64,000 bases of DNA, from the NCBI RefSeq assembly GCF_001953745.1, contig NZ_LWLN01000001.1, positions 186,001-250,000 on the forward strand. The letters are read 5' to 3'. Made by a program: the position numbers and the translations under genes. The DNA is from Natrinema saccharevitans (GTDB lineage Archaea > Halobacteriota > Halobacteria > Halobacteriales > Natrialbaceae). Positions 50,558-57,896 of the stretch are shown here, one piece after another. Position 1 is the stretch's first letter, and each line of letters opens with the position of its first letter. The notes beneath the pieces were generated by a model. That model was given only the letters and a program-made list of their open reading frames with translations, did not search any database and was not told the origin of the DNA.

Positions 50558-51619
50558 ATGCGAATCGCGTTCGTCTCGTTCGAAACGGCTCACCACCGCG
50601 ATACCGAGACGAACCAGCGGTTCCGGACCGTCTGCGAGATCCTCGCCGAGAACGGCCACGACGTCCACTGCTACTGTGCGGGCTTTTGGGCCGGCGAGGA
50701 CGCGACGTTCGAGCGAGACGGGATCACCTATCACGCGGTCTCGAGCGGCCTCGAGGCCCGGAGTTCGTTCCTGCTCCGTCTCCCTTTCGTCCTCGCCGCC
50801 GCGCGGCCGGACGTGATCCACGCTAGCGCCGAGCCGGCGAGTCAGGTTGTCGCCGCAAAGTGGGGCGCGCGGCTCGCGCGGGCCCCGCTCGTCCTCGAGT
50901 GGTACGGCGACGGCGGCGTCGCGGAGACGCGATGGACGCGGGCCGCCGCCCGGCGGCCGGCTCGGATCGTCACTCCGTCGTCGCTCGTCACGACGTGGGT
51001 CCGCGAACTCGGCGCGGACGGCGACCGCGTCGCGGCCGTCCCGAACCCGATCGACTGCGACAGCATCCGGGCGGTGGAGCCGGCCGACGAGGTCGACGTG
51101 ATCTACGCCCGCCGGCTCGACGAGGGGGCCAACCTCGAGAGCCTGCTGTTGGCCCTCGCGGAACTGCGAGGGCGGGACTGGCGGGCGACGGTCGTCGGCG
51201 ACGGACCGGAACGGGACACCTACGAGCGACTCGCGAGCGACCTCCGGATCGAAGACCGCGTGACCTTCGCCGGCGACCTCGATCTCGAGGAGCGGATCGC
51301 GGCCTATCGGGGCGCACACGTTTTCGCCCAGACGGCCGACCACTGCGTGTTCCCCACGGAGATGCTGTGGGCGCTCGCGGCCGGCTGCGTCGGCGTCGTG
51401 GAGTATCACGTCGACTCGAGCGCGCACGAACTCGTCGAGGGCTGGGACCGTGGGTTCCGGACCACCAGCGAGACCGAACTCGTCGAGGCCATCCTCGCGG
51501 CGCGCGACCTCGAGCATCGCGAGTTCGACGACCGCTTCGCCGACTACGACCGCTCGGCGGTGGCCGAGCGGTACCTCGAACTGTACCGAACGGTTCGGGA
51601 CGAGTACGGCGTGCTGTGA
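50558..51619 (+). CDS. Glycosyltransferase family 4-like protein
   Basis: The 353-residue GT-B enzyme starts MRIAFVSFETAHHRDTETNQ, has HDVHCYCAGFWAG, an RPDVIHASAEPASQ region, IVTPSSLVTTWV, and the donor-binding half with VIYARRLDEGANLESLLLAL, VVGDGPERDTYERLA and VFAQTADHCVFPTEMLWALA (the EX7E-like glutamate motif is replaced by PTE in this stretch). It would transfer a nucleotide-activated sugar to an acceptor such as a glycolipid or surface glycan. The acceptor is unknown. The gene is followed by HIT with no overlap. Confidence 0.85.
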   Translation: MRIAFVSFETAHHRDTETNQRFRTVCEILAENGHDVHCYCAGFWAGEDATFERDGITYHAVSSGLEARSSFLLRLPFVLAAARPDVIHASAEPASQVVAAKWGARLARAPLVLEWYGDGGVAETRWTRAAARRPARIVTPSSLVTTWVRELGADGDRVAAVPNPIDCDSIRAVEPADEVDVIYARRLDEGANLESLLLALAELRGRDWRATVVGDGPERDTYERLASDLRIEDRVTFAGDLDLEERIAAYRGAHVFAQTADHCVFPTEMLWALAAGCVGVVEYHVDSSAHELVEGWDRGFRTTSETELVEAILAARDLEHREFDDRFADYDRSAVAERYLELYRTVRDEYGVL

Positions 51620-51670
51620 TCGCGACGCGGTCGGAGATAGCTATTTGTTAGTGCACGAGAACATTCGGCC

Positions 51671-52081
51671 ATGCATAACGACTGTGAGTTCTGCCGGATC
51701 GCCGCCGGCGAGCAAGCGGCCCACGTCCTGTACGAGGACGAACTGACACTCGCCTTCCTCGACGAGAACCCGGCCACGACGGGACACACCCTCGTCGTTC
51801 CGCGGGCCCACGAGGAGGAGGTGGTGACCGCCGACGGATCGACGGGGGCCGCCGTCTTCGAGACGGTCCGAACCGTCGCGACCGCGCTCGAGTCCGTCCT
51901 CGAGTCGGACGGGTTCAGCGTCTTCCACACCAGCGGCCCGCTGGTCGGCAGCGTCGACCACGCCCACGTCCACCTGGTCCCCCGCCGAACGGACGACGAC
52001 GTGCGGTTGTCGCTGTCGCGGACGCCGCTCGAGCCCGACGCGGCGGCCGACCTGACGGGGCGGGTCCGGTCGACCCTATAA
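51671..52081 (+). CDS. HIT family protein (histidine-triad nucleotide hydrolase/transferase)
   Basis: The 136-residue protein has the histidine triad in HAHVHLVPRR (about residues 96-105) and the N-terminal CEFCRIAAGEQ zinc-type Cys pair. HIT enzymes cleave nucleotide phosphoramidates or dinucleotides in the cytoplasm. The Cys4-His type resembles Hint-like proteins that hydrolyse AMP-amidates. A TATA-like ATTTGTTAG lies about 25 bases upstream. It converges with trpB with a six-base overlap of the two gene ends. Confidence 0.92.
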   Translation: MHNDCEFCRIAAGEQAAHVLYEDELTLAFLDENPATTGHTLVVPRAHEEEVVTADGSTGAAVFETVRTVATALESVLESDGFSVFHTSGPLVGSVDHAHVHLVPRRTDDDVRLSLSRTPLEPDAAADLTGRVRSTL

Positions 52082-53227
52082 GTCGAACTTCGCCGCCGCC
52101 GTCTCCATGTCCTTGTCGCCGCGCCCGGAGAGGTTCACCAGGATCGTGTCGTGGTCGCCGGCCTCGGCCAGCTCGATCGCGCGAGCGATCCCGTGGCTCG
52201 ACTCGAGCGCCGGGATGATCCCCTCGGTCTCGCTCAGTTCGCGGAAGGCCGCAAGCGCCTCGTCGTCAGTGACGCCGGTGTACTCACAGCGGCCGACGTC
52301 GCGGAACATGGCGTGTTCGGGGCCGACGCCGGGGTAGTCGAGTCCCGCCGAGACGGAGTGGACCTCGACGTCGTCCTCGATGACCCGGGTCTTCATCCCG
52401 TGGATCGTCTCGTCTTTCCCCGCCGCCAGCGGAGCAGCGTGGCGACTCGAGTCGGACCCCTCGCCGCCGCCTTCGGCACCGTAGAAGTCGACGTCGTCGT
52501 CGCGGAAGGCGTGGAAGAGCCCGATCGCGTTGGAGCCGCCGCCGACGCAGGCGACCGCGGCGTCGGGCAGGTCGCCGGTCCGCTCGCGGATCTGCTCGCG
52601 GGCCTCCTGGCCGATCACCGACTGGAAGTCCCGGACCATCCGCGGGAACGGGTCCGGGCCGACGACGCTGCCGACGAGGTAGTGCGTGTCGTCGACGTTC
52701 TCGGCGAAGTCCTCGAGCGCGGCGTCGACGGCGTCGGCCAGCCCTTCGTCGCCGCGGGTGACCTCGTTGACCTCAGCGCCCATCAGGCGCATCCGGAAGA
52801 CGTTCATCTCCTGGCGCTCGACGTCTTTCTTCCCCATGTAGATCTCCGTCTCGAGGTCGAGCAGGGCCCCGACCATCGCAGTCGCGGTGCCGTGCTGGCC
52901 GGCCCCGGTCTCGGCGATCAGCCGGTCGCGGCCGGCCCGCTTGGCCAGCAGGGCCTGTCCGAGACAGTTGTTGATCTTGTGTGCGCCGCCGTGGAGCAGG
53001 TCCTCCCGCTTGAGGTAGATGTCGGCCCCGTAGCGCTCGCTCAGGTTCCGCGCGTAGTACAGCGGCGTCGGCCGGCCGGCGAACGTCTCGAGCAGGTCGC
53101 GTAGCTCCGACTGGAACTCGTCGGTGGCCGCGATGTCGTCGTACGCGGTGGCCAACTGCTCGAGCGGATCCAGCAGCGGCTCCGGCACGTGCCGTCCGCC
53201 GTACCCTTCGAATGCTCCGTTTCCCAT
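52076..53227 (-). CDS. trpB: Tryptophan synthase beta subunit
   Basis: TrpB condenses indole with serine to make tryptophan using PLP. The 383-residue protein reads GRPTPLYYARNLSERYG, then DLLHGGAHKINNCLGQA with the PLP lysine in HKINN, AETGAGQHGTATA, and the PLP phosphate loop CVGGGSNAIGLFH (GGGSNA). The Glu-bearing catalytic region is ETGAG. It looks like the TrpB1 type that works with TrpA, but no trpA, trpC or other trp gene is adjacent, so either the pathway is split or this is a second trpB copy. The ATG at 53227 is the family start. Confidence 0.94.
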   Translation of the reverse strand: MGNGAFEGYGGRHVPEPLLDPLEQLATAYDDIAATDEFQSELRDLLETFAGRPTPLYYARNLSERYGADIYLKREDLLHGGAHKINNCLGQALLAKRAGRDRLIAETGAGQHGTATAMVGALLDLETEIYMGKKDVERQEMNVFRMRLMGAEVNEVTRGDEGLADAVDAALEDFAENVDDTHYLVGSVVGPDPFPRMVRDFQSVIGQEAREQIRERTGDLPDAAVACVGGGSNAIGLFHAFRDDDVDFYGAEGGGEGSDSSRHAAPLAAGKDETIHGMKTRVIEDDVEVHSVSAGLDYPGVGPEHAMFRDVGRCEYTGVTDDEALAAFRELSETEGIIPALESSHGIARAIELAEAGDHDTILVNLSGRGDKDMETAAAKFDL

Positions 53228-53328
53228 ACGCCGGCGGTTGCTCGTTCAGGGACAAATAGGTTCCTACAGACGGATGGCGGCGTCCGAGCCCCGGTAGCCG
53301 CGGCCGGGCCGTCTGGTCGATCGGTACC

Positions 53329-53335
53329 GTTTATG
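53329..53335 (+). promoter_or_regulatory. TATA box of the PAP2 phosphatase gene
   Basis: GTTTATG lies 25-31 bases before the GTG at 53360. Its overlap with the alternative in-frame ATG at 53333 argues against that ATG being translated. Confidence 0.6.
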
Positions 53336-53359
53336 TGTCCGGTCGCCCGTACTCCGCAC

Positions 53360-54295
53360 GTGTCCAGAGGAATCGACTGGTTCGACGCGTTCCGCGAGAT
53401 CGCGCCGGAGTGGGCCGTCGTCGTCCTCGGGCTGGTGACCCAGCTCGGTGACGTGTGGCTTCTCGGCCTGCTCGTGGGGGCGTTCTACTGTCTCGAGACG
53501 GACGACCGGGCCGTTCCCGCCGGGGTCGCCGGTCTGTTGCTGGCGGGCCTGTCGCTGATCGTCGGGCTGAAACACGTCTTCGCGCTCCCGCGACCGGAAC
53601 GGGTACTCGTTCGAATGGGGGCGCTTCCCGACTCGATCCACCCGCTGTACGAGGCCACTGCGACGGCGACCGGCTACGGCTTCCCGAGCGGCCACGCCCT
53701 GATTACGACGGTCGTCTACCTCAGCCTGGCCAAGACCCTGTCCGTCGGGACGCGCCGCCAGCGGTATCTCGGTGCCGCCGCCGCCGTGACCGTCGTCTCG
53801 CTCTCGCGGATCGGGCTCGGCGTTCACTACCTCGTCGACGTCGTCGCGGGGGTCGGCGTCGGGCTGGCGTTCGCGGCGCTCGCGTGGCGATTGCTGGATC
53901 GCTATCCCGCCCACCGCGGCACGCTCGGGTTCGGGCTCGCGGTCGTCCTCGCCGTCGGCGCAATGATCGTAAGCGGTGCGGCCCGCGACGCCGTCCTCCT
54001 GGTCGGGACGTCCGTCGGTGCCTTCGCCGGCTGGGAACTCGGCGTCCTCGTCCGATCGGTCGCCGCCGGACGCGGGCCGATACGGACCGACCGGGGACTC
54101 GCGGCGAGGGCCGCGGCCGTCGCCGCCGCGCTCGCCGCCCTCGTCGCGCTCACCGGCTACTACTGGCCCGCGCCTCTCTTCGCCGGGAGCGGCCCCCTCG
54201 GGCTCGTCGTCGCCGCGCTCGTCATCGCCCCCGTCGTCTACCGGCTCGAGCGCGCCGGCGGTCGGAGGGAGCGAACGCCCGCTCGCTCGCGGTAG
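53360..54295 (+). CDS. PAP2 family membrane phosphatase
   Basis: The 311-residue integral membrane protein has the three phosphatase motifs: KHVFALPRPER (KX6RP), GFPSGHALIT (PSGH) and SRIGLGVHYLVDVVAG (SRX5HX3D). It has about eight hydrophobic segments. The family removes phosphate from lipid or isoprenoid pyrophosphates, for example polyprenyl diphosphate recycling, with the active site facing outside. The GTG at 53360 is the preferred start (see the TATA box); an in-frame ATG at 53333 is the alternative. It is divergent from trpB. Confidence 0.9.
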   Translation: MSRGIDWFDAFREIAPEWAVVVLGLVTQLGDVWLLGLLVGAFYCLETDDRAVPAGVAGLLLAGLSLIVGLKHVFALPRPERVLVRMGALPDSIHPLYEATATATGYGFPSGHALITTVVYLSLAKTLSVGTRRQRYLGAAAAVTVVSLSRIGLGVHYLVDVVAGVGVGLAFAALAWRLLDRYPAHRGTLGFGLAVVLAVGAMIVSGAARDAVLLVGTSVGAFAGWELGVLVRSVAAGRGPIRTDRGLAARAAAVAAALAALVALTGYYWPAPLFAGSGPLGLVVAALVIAPVVYRLERAGGRRERTPARSR

Positions 54296-54329
54296 ATCGA
54301 CGCCAACTCGAGCGCGCCGGCGGTCGGCG

Positions 54330-55112
54330 TCACCGACCGCCGTCCGACTCCTCGTCGTCCGACTCGTCGTCGGCAGTCGCTTCCGAGTCGGCCGTCTCCG
54401 CGTCGGAGTCGTCGTCCTCGGGCGGCTCGACTTTCATCTCGGAGTCGTCCTCCGCGGGGCTCGCCTCCGGCTCCGTGTCCGCCGTCTGGGTCGGCTGGGC
54501 CTGCGTGGGGTCCGGCCCCGTCGCCTCGCTGGTCTCGTCGGCCATCGCGGTGTCGGAGACGTCGACTTCCACCTCGTCCGTCCCGGTCTCGCGTCGGGGC
54601 TCTCCCTCGTCGCTTCCGAGGTCGGGTCCGGACCGCGAGGGGTCCTCGTCCGGCTCGTCGGTGAACTCGATCCGCGAGCCCGAGTCCGCGGGGTCGTCCA
54701 TCCCCGGGTCCGCGATCTCGCCGTCGCCCTCGATCTCGGACTCGCGGCCGGAGTCGACGCTCTCGGCGGCCGCACCGGCCGCGTCCGAGACGTCTTTCCC
54801 CTCGGTACCCTCCTCGACGTCCGGCACGTCGCCGCCTTCGGCGCTCGAGCGGCGTCTGCGAAGCCCGTAGCCGGCGAGCGCGCCCCCGGCGACGGCGAGC
54901 GGGACCGCCCGCCGGCGGTTCGCGGCCAGCGAGCGGACGGCGGCCGCGAGCAAGAGACCGCCGCCGAGAACCGGGAGCGTCCCGCCCCCGAGCGCGTCGG
55001 ACGCCGCCGCGAGTCCGCTCGCTGCGTCGGCGAGTTCCTCGGGATCCTCGAGGCCGGGCAGTTCGTCGATCGACTCGTCGGTCGTCGCGTCGTCGTCGTG
55101 ATGTGCAGTCAT
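54330..55112 (-). CDS. Acidic protein with two hydrophobic segments, unknown function
   Basis: The 260-residue protein begins MTAHHDDDATTDESIDELPG and has two hydrophobic segments (LGGGTLPVLGGGLLLAAAV, residues about 39-57, and VPLAVAGGALAGYGLRRRR near 67-85), then an acidic tail of about 170 residues rich in Asp, Glu, Ser, Thr and Pro. No catalytic motif is visible. A two-helix hairpin with a long acidic tail suggests a membrane-anchored adaptor. The frame is open further upstream, but the ATG at 55112 starts the acidic N-terminus that is typical of haloarchaeal proteins. It is divergent from the second sulfatase gene. Confidence 0.65.
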   Translation of the reverse strand: MTAHHDDDATTDESIDELPGLEDPEELADAASGLAAASDALGGGTLPVLGGGLLLAAAVRSLAANRRRAVPLAVAGGALAGYGLRRRRSSAEGGDVPDVEEGTEGKDVSDAAGAAAESVDSGRESEIEGDGEIADPGMDDPADSGSRIEFTDEPDEDPSRSGPDLGSDEGEPRRETGTDEVEVDVSDTAMADETSEATGPDPTQAQPTQTADTEPEASPAEDDSEMKVEPPEDDDSDAETADSEATADDESDDEESDGGR

Positions 55113-55326
55113 CCGTTCACCGCTGGTACGCCGTCCGGCCGGATGAAGATTCGACCGGCACCTGACTACCCGGTCGGGACGGGGTCGGTCGCCGCTCGCC
55201 TCGAGCGATATCGGATATTGCGGTTCTGGAGCGCATTCGACGGCAAATCGGCCGATAGGATTGATTACGGCCCTGCATACTCCGGGCCGGTGGCCTTCCC
55301 TCCACCGCGTGGAGGTACCCCCATCC

Positions 55327-56910
55327 ATGTCGGACTCGAACGGACGTGACGACGTGTCACATCGGACCGTGCGGAACGTCGTTCTCGTCGTTCTCGACAC
55401 GGCGCGGTCGAAAAGCGTCGGCCTGCAGGGGCTTTCGGAGGGGAACGCAGCGGGCACCGATCACGTCGGCGCGCAATCCCCGCCGAGCGACCGGGCGGTG
55501 AACGACGACGGCGGGGGCGCGCGCCCGACGCCCGCGTTGGCGCGACTCGCCGCCGAGGGCGTTGCCTTCGAGAACGCCTTCGCGACCGCGCCGTGGACGC
55601 TGCCCTCCCACGCGTCGCTGTTCACCGGCACCTCCCCCTCCGAACACGGCACTCACGGGGACCACACCTACCTCGAGGCCGACCTGCGGACGCTGCCGGC
55701 GGCCTTCGCCGACGCGGGGTACGAGACGGTCGGCGTCTCGAACAACACCTGGATCACCGAGGAGTTCGGCTTCGATCGGGGCTTCGAACAGTTGCGGAAG
55801 GGCTGGCAGTACATCCAGGCAGACGCCGACATGGGCGCGGTCGTCCGCGGCGAGGACCTCCGGGAGAAACTCGCCGCGACCCGCGAGCGACTCTTCGACG
55901 GCAACCCCGTCGTCAACGCCGCCAACATCCTCTACAGCGAACTGTTCCAGCCCGCCGGCGACGACGGCTCGGCCCGCGCGGTCGACTGGACCGCCGACTG
56001 GCTCCGCAGTCGTAGCGACGACCGCCCCTTCTTCCTGTTCTGTAACGTCATCGAGCCCCACGTCGAGTACGACCCGCCCCGCGAGTACGCCGAGCGGTTC
56101 CTCCCCGAGGGTGCCAGTTACGAGGCGGCGACGGCGATCAGGCAGGATCCCCGCGCCTACGACTGCGAGGACTACCACATATCGGACCGCGAGTTCGCCA
56201 TGCTGCGGGGCCTCTATCGCGCGGAACTGGCCTACGTCGACCACCAACTCGGCCGGCTCCGGACCGCGCTCTCCGACGCCGGCGAGTGGGAGGACACCCT
56301 GTTCGTCGTCTGTGGCGACCACGGCGAACACGTCGGCGAACACGGCTTCTTCGGCCACCAGTACAACCTCTACGACACCCTGTTGAACGTCCCCCTCGTC
56401 GCTCACGGCGGTCCCTTCACCGGCGGCGACGCCCGCCACGACCTCGTGAGTCTGCTCGATCTCCCCGCCACCCTGCTCGAGACGGCCGGCGTCGACGACC
56501 CCGCGCTCCGCGAAGGGTGGTCGAGCCGGTCGCTACATCCCGACTCGGACGCCGACCCCCGCGAGGCCGTCTTCGCCGAGTACGTCGCCCCTCAGCCCTC
56601 GATCGAGCGCCTCGAGGCCCGCTTCGGCGAGATACCCGACCGGGTCCGCGGGTTCGACCGCCGGCTGCGGGCGGTCCGGACGGTCGACTACAAGTACGTC
56701 CGCGGCGACGACGGCTTCGAACGGCTCCATCGCGTTCGGTCGGACCCGCTCGAGGGGACGAACGTCGCCGACGAGGAACCCGACCGGGTCCGGTCGTTAC
56801 GGCGGCGGCTCGAGGAGCGATTCGACCCGCTCGAGGCGGCCGACGCCTCGGGCGAGATCGAGATGCGCGAGGGGACCAAAGACCGGCTCGCGGATCTGGG
56901 CTATCTGTGA
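55327..56910 (+). CDS. Sulfatase/phosphatase superfamily protein with a Thr nucleophile candidate
   Basis: The 527-residue protein of the alkaline phosphatase superfamily has NVVLVVLDTARSKSVG (first metal Asp), TAPWTLPSHASLFTGT and HASLFTGTSPSEHGTH, then FFLFCNVIEPHVEYDPP and VVCGDHGEHVGEHGFFGHQ (metal Asp/His set). In true sulfatases the TLPSH site would be C-x-P-S-R; here Thr91 takes the Cys place, as in phosphotransferases and phosphodiesterases of this superfamily, so it is probably not an aryl sulfatase. It may act on phosphoglycerol or sulfoglycolipid head groups. The ATG at 55327 is used; the frame is open 66 bases upstream. Repeat copy H follows. Confidence 0.87.
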   Translation: MSDSNGRDDVSHRTVRNVVLVVLDTARSKSVGLQGLSEGNAAGTDHVGAQSPPSDRAVNDDGGGARPTPALARLAAEGVAFENAFATAPWTLPSHASLFTGTSPSEHGTHGDHTYLEADLRTLPAAFADAGYETVGVSNNTWITEEFGFDRGFEQLRKGWQYIQADADMGAVVRGEDLREKLAATRERLFDGNPVVNAANILYSELFQPAGDDGSARAVDWTADWLRSRSDDRPFFLFCNVIEPHVEYDPPREYAERFLPEGASYEAATAIRQDPRAYDCEDYHISDREFAMLRGLYRAELAYVDHQLGRLRTALSDAGEWEDTLFVVCGDHGEHVGEHGFFGHQYNLYDTLLNVPLVAHGGPFTGGDARHDLVSLLDLPATLLETAGVDDPALREGWSSRSLHPDSDADPREAVFAEYVAPQPSIERLEARFGEIPDRVRGFDRRLRAVRTVDYKYVRGDDGFERLHRVRSDPLEGTNVADEEPDRVRSLRRRLEERFDPLEAADASGEIEMREGTKDRLADLGYL

Positions 56911-56963
56911 CGGCGTGATCGGCCGGTGACCGCTCAGTCTCGTCTCGACCGTTCACACCTCGT

Positions 56964-57152
56964 GCGGTGGCGCGCGCTGGCGGCCGACCGAGAATTCTCG
57001 AGGGCGGCCGCTACCATTGCGCGAGGGATGAGCGAGCGCAGTGAGCGTTAGGGCGGGACCGCAGGTCCCGCGAACCATCCGAACGGCGCGGAGCGCCGTG
57101 AGGAGAAATCGGCTGGGGAGGACGTGGTACTCCTAGTAGCCACGATAGCAGG
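56964..57152 (+). repeat. Structured intergenic repeat, copy H
   Basis: Blocks GCGGTGGCGCGCGCTG, GCGCGAGGGATGAGCGAG, AAATCGGCTGGGGAGG and GCCACGATAGCAGGA are present. The variable stem pairs 56980-56989 (GCGGCCGACC) with 57002-57011 (GGGCGGCCGC), nine of ten pairs. It contains a double hairpin. It pairs in inverted orientation with copy I in the 56911-57432 gap, which has no gene. Confidence 0.92.
57053..57099 (+). repeat. Double hairpin inside repeat copy H
   Basis: Hairpin 1: GCGGGACC (57053-57060), GCA loop, GGTCCCGC (57064-57071). Hairpin 2: ACGGCGC (57083-57089), GGA loop, GCGCCGT (57093-57099). Both arms pair perfectly. Confidence 0.82.
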
Positions 57153-57197
57153 ACACTCGTTGTACGGTCTCTCGAGAAAATCGACTCGAGAGGAGCG

Positions 57198-57335
57198 TCC
57201 TGCTATCGTGGCAATACGGAGACGCCTCACCCTCCCCAGCCGGTTCGCTCGCTCCGGAGTCGCTCGCTCACCCCTCGCACAGTGTCGTCGACGATCCTCA
57301 CTGGCGTTCGGATAGTCGACAGCGCGCGCCACCGC
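57198..57335 (-). repeat. Structured intergenic repeat, copy I
   Basis: This minus-strand partner of copy H lies 45 bases away. Its stem pairs 57288-57297 with 57310-57319 (nine of ten). The spacer between H and I (57169-57192) is itself a perfect 8-bp palindrome CTCTCGAG with an 8-nt loop. The conserved GCCACGATAGCAGGA ends of H and I are complementary, so the pair plus spacer could form one long hairpin. Confidence 0.9.
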
Positions 57336-57432
57336 GCCACTGCACGATGGGCAACGGCCATAGCCGCGCCCGGTATCAAGCGCACACCTGTACACGCGGG
57401 GCGGTTTCCCGCCGCCGTCGCAACGTGGGGCC

Positions 57433-57768
57433 ATGTCTTCCAGCGGCCCCGCCCAATCGGCGTCGTTCCCGTTTCCGACGCAGGTCGTCTACGAGGGGTC
57501 GGCCGACCGACTCCGCGCCGCCGTCGACGTCGCCCCCGCGGCGATGGACGACGTGACGGTCGCAGTCGGCTCGCGTCGCCTCCGGATCGCGGTCGACCGC
57601 GGTGAGAGCGCTTTCGACGGCCACGACGGCGACGCGAACCCCGAGAGCGACGACCGCGTCGTCGAACGCACCGTCACGCCGCTCCCGCCCGGCCTCGAGT
57701 TCGGGGACGACCGACGCGCGTTCTACAACAGCGGCGTCCTCACCGTCTCGCTCGAGACGCAGTCGTGA
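57433..57768 (+). CDS. Hsp20-like fold protein, unknown function
   Basis: The 111-residue protein ends with a beta strand YNSGVLTVSLETQ that resembles the closing strand of alpha-crystallin domains (GVLxxxL). Before it are DDVTVAVGSRRLRIAVDRGES and VERTVTPLPPGLEFG, matching the alternating strands and the P-containing loop of CS/Hsp20-like folds. The N-terminus is Ser/Pro-rich. It has no Cys and no membrane segment. A chaperone-like or adaptor function is a guess from the fold. It sits between the second repeat pair and the propeller gene. Confidence 0.6.
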   Translation: MSSSGPAQSASFPFPTQVVYEGSADRLRAAVDVAPAAMDDVTVAVGSRRLRIAVDRGESAFDGHDGDANPESDDRVVERTVTPLPPGLEFGDDRRAFYNSGVLTVSLETQS

Positions 57769-57896
57769 CGCCCGCGTCGTCGGCCGCCGACCGATAGCGA
57801 CGCCGAGTCTGTCTCGCCGTGAGCGGTCGGTTGCGGGCTGCCTGCAGCACGTTTTTGCGCCCCAGTCCGGTAGGCAAGACGACAGTCACGGAACCG

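Noticed and set aside
18214-57335. Small peptides such as LLSWQHG plus PSPADS encoded in all copies of the intergenic element
   Set aside because: They recur only because the DNA blocks are conserved; the stem and hairpin lengths differ between copies and break a common reading frame.
15893-57335. CRISPR array
   Set aside because: The repeats are dispersed singly or in inverted pairs, not in tandem with equal spacers.
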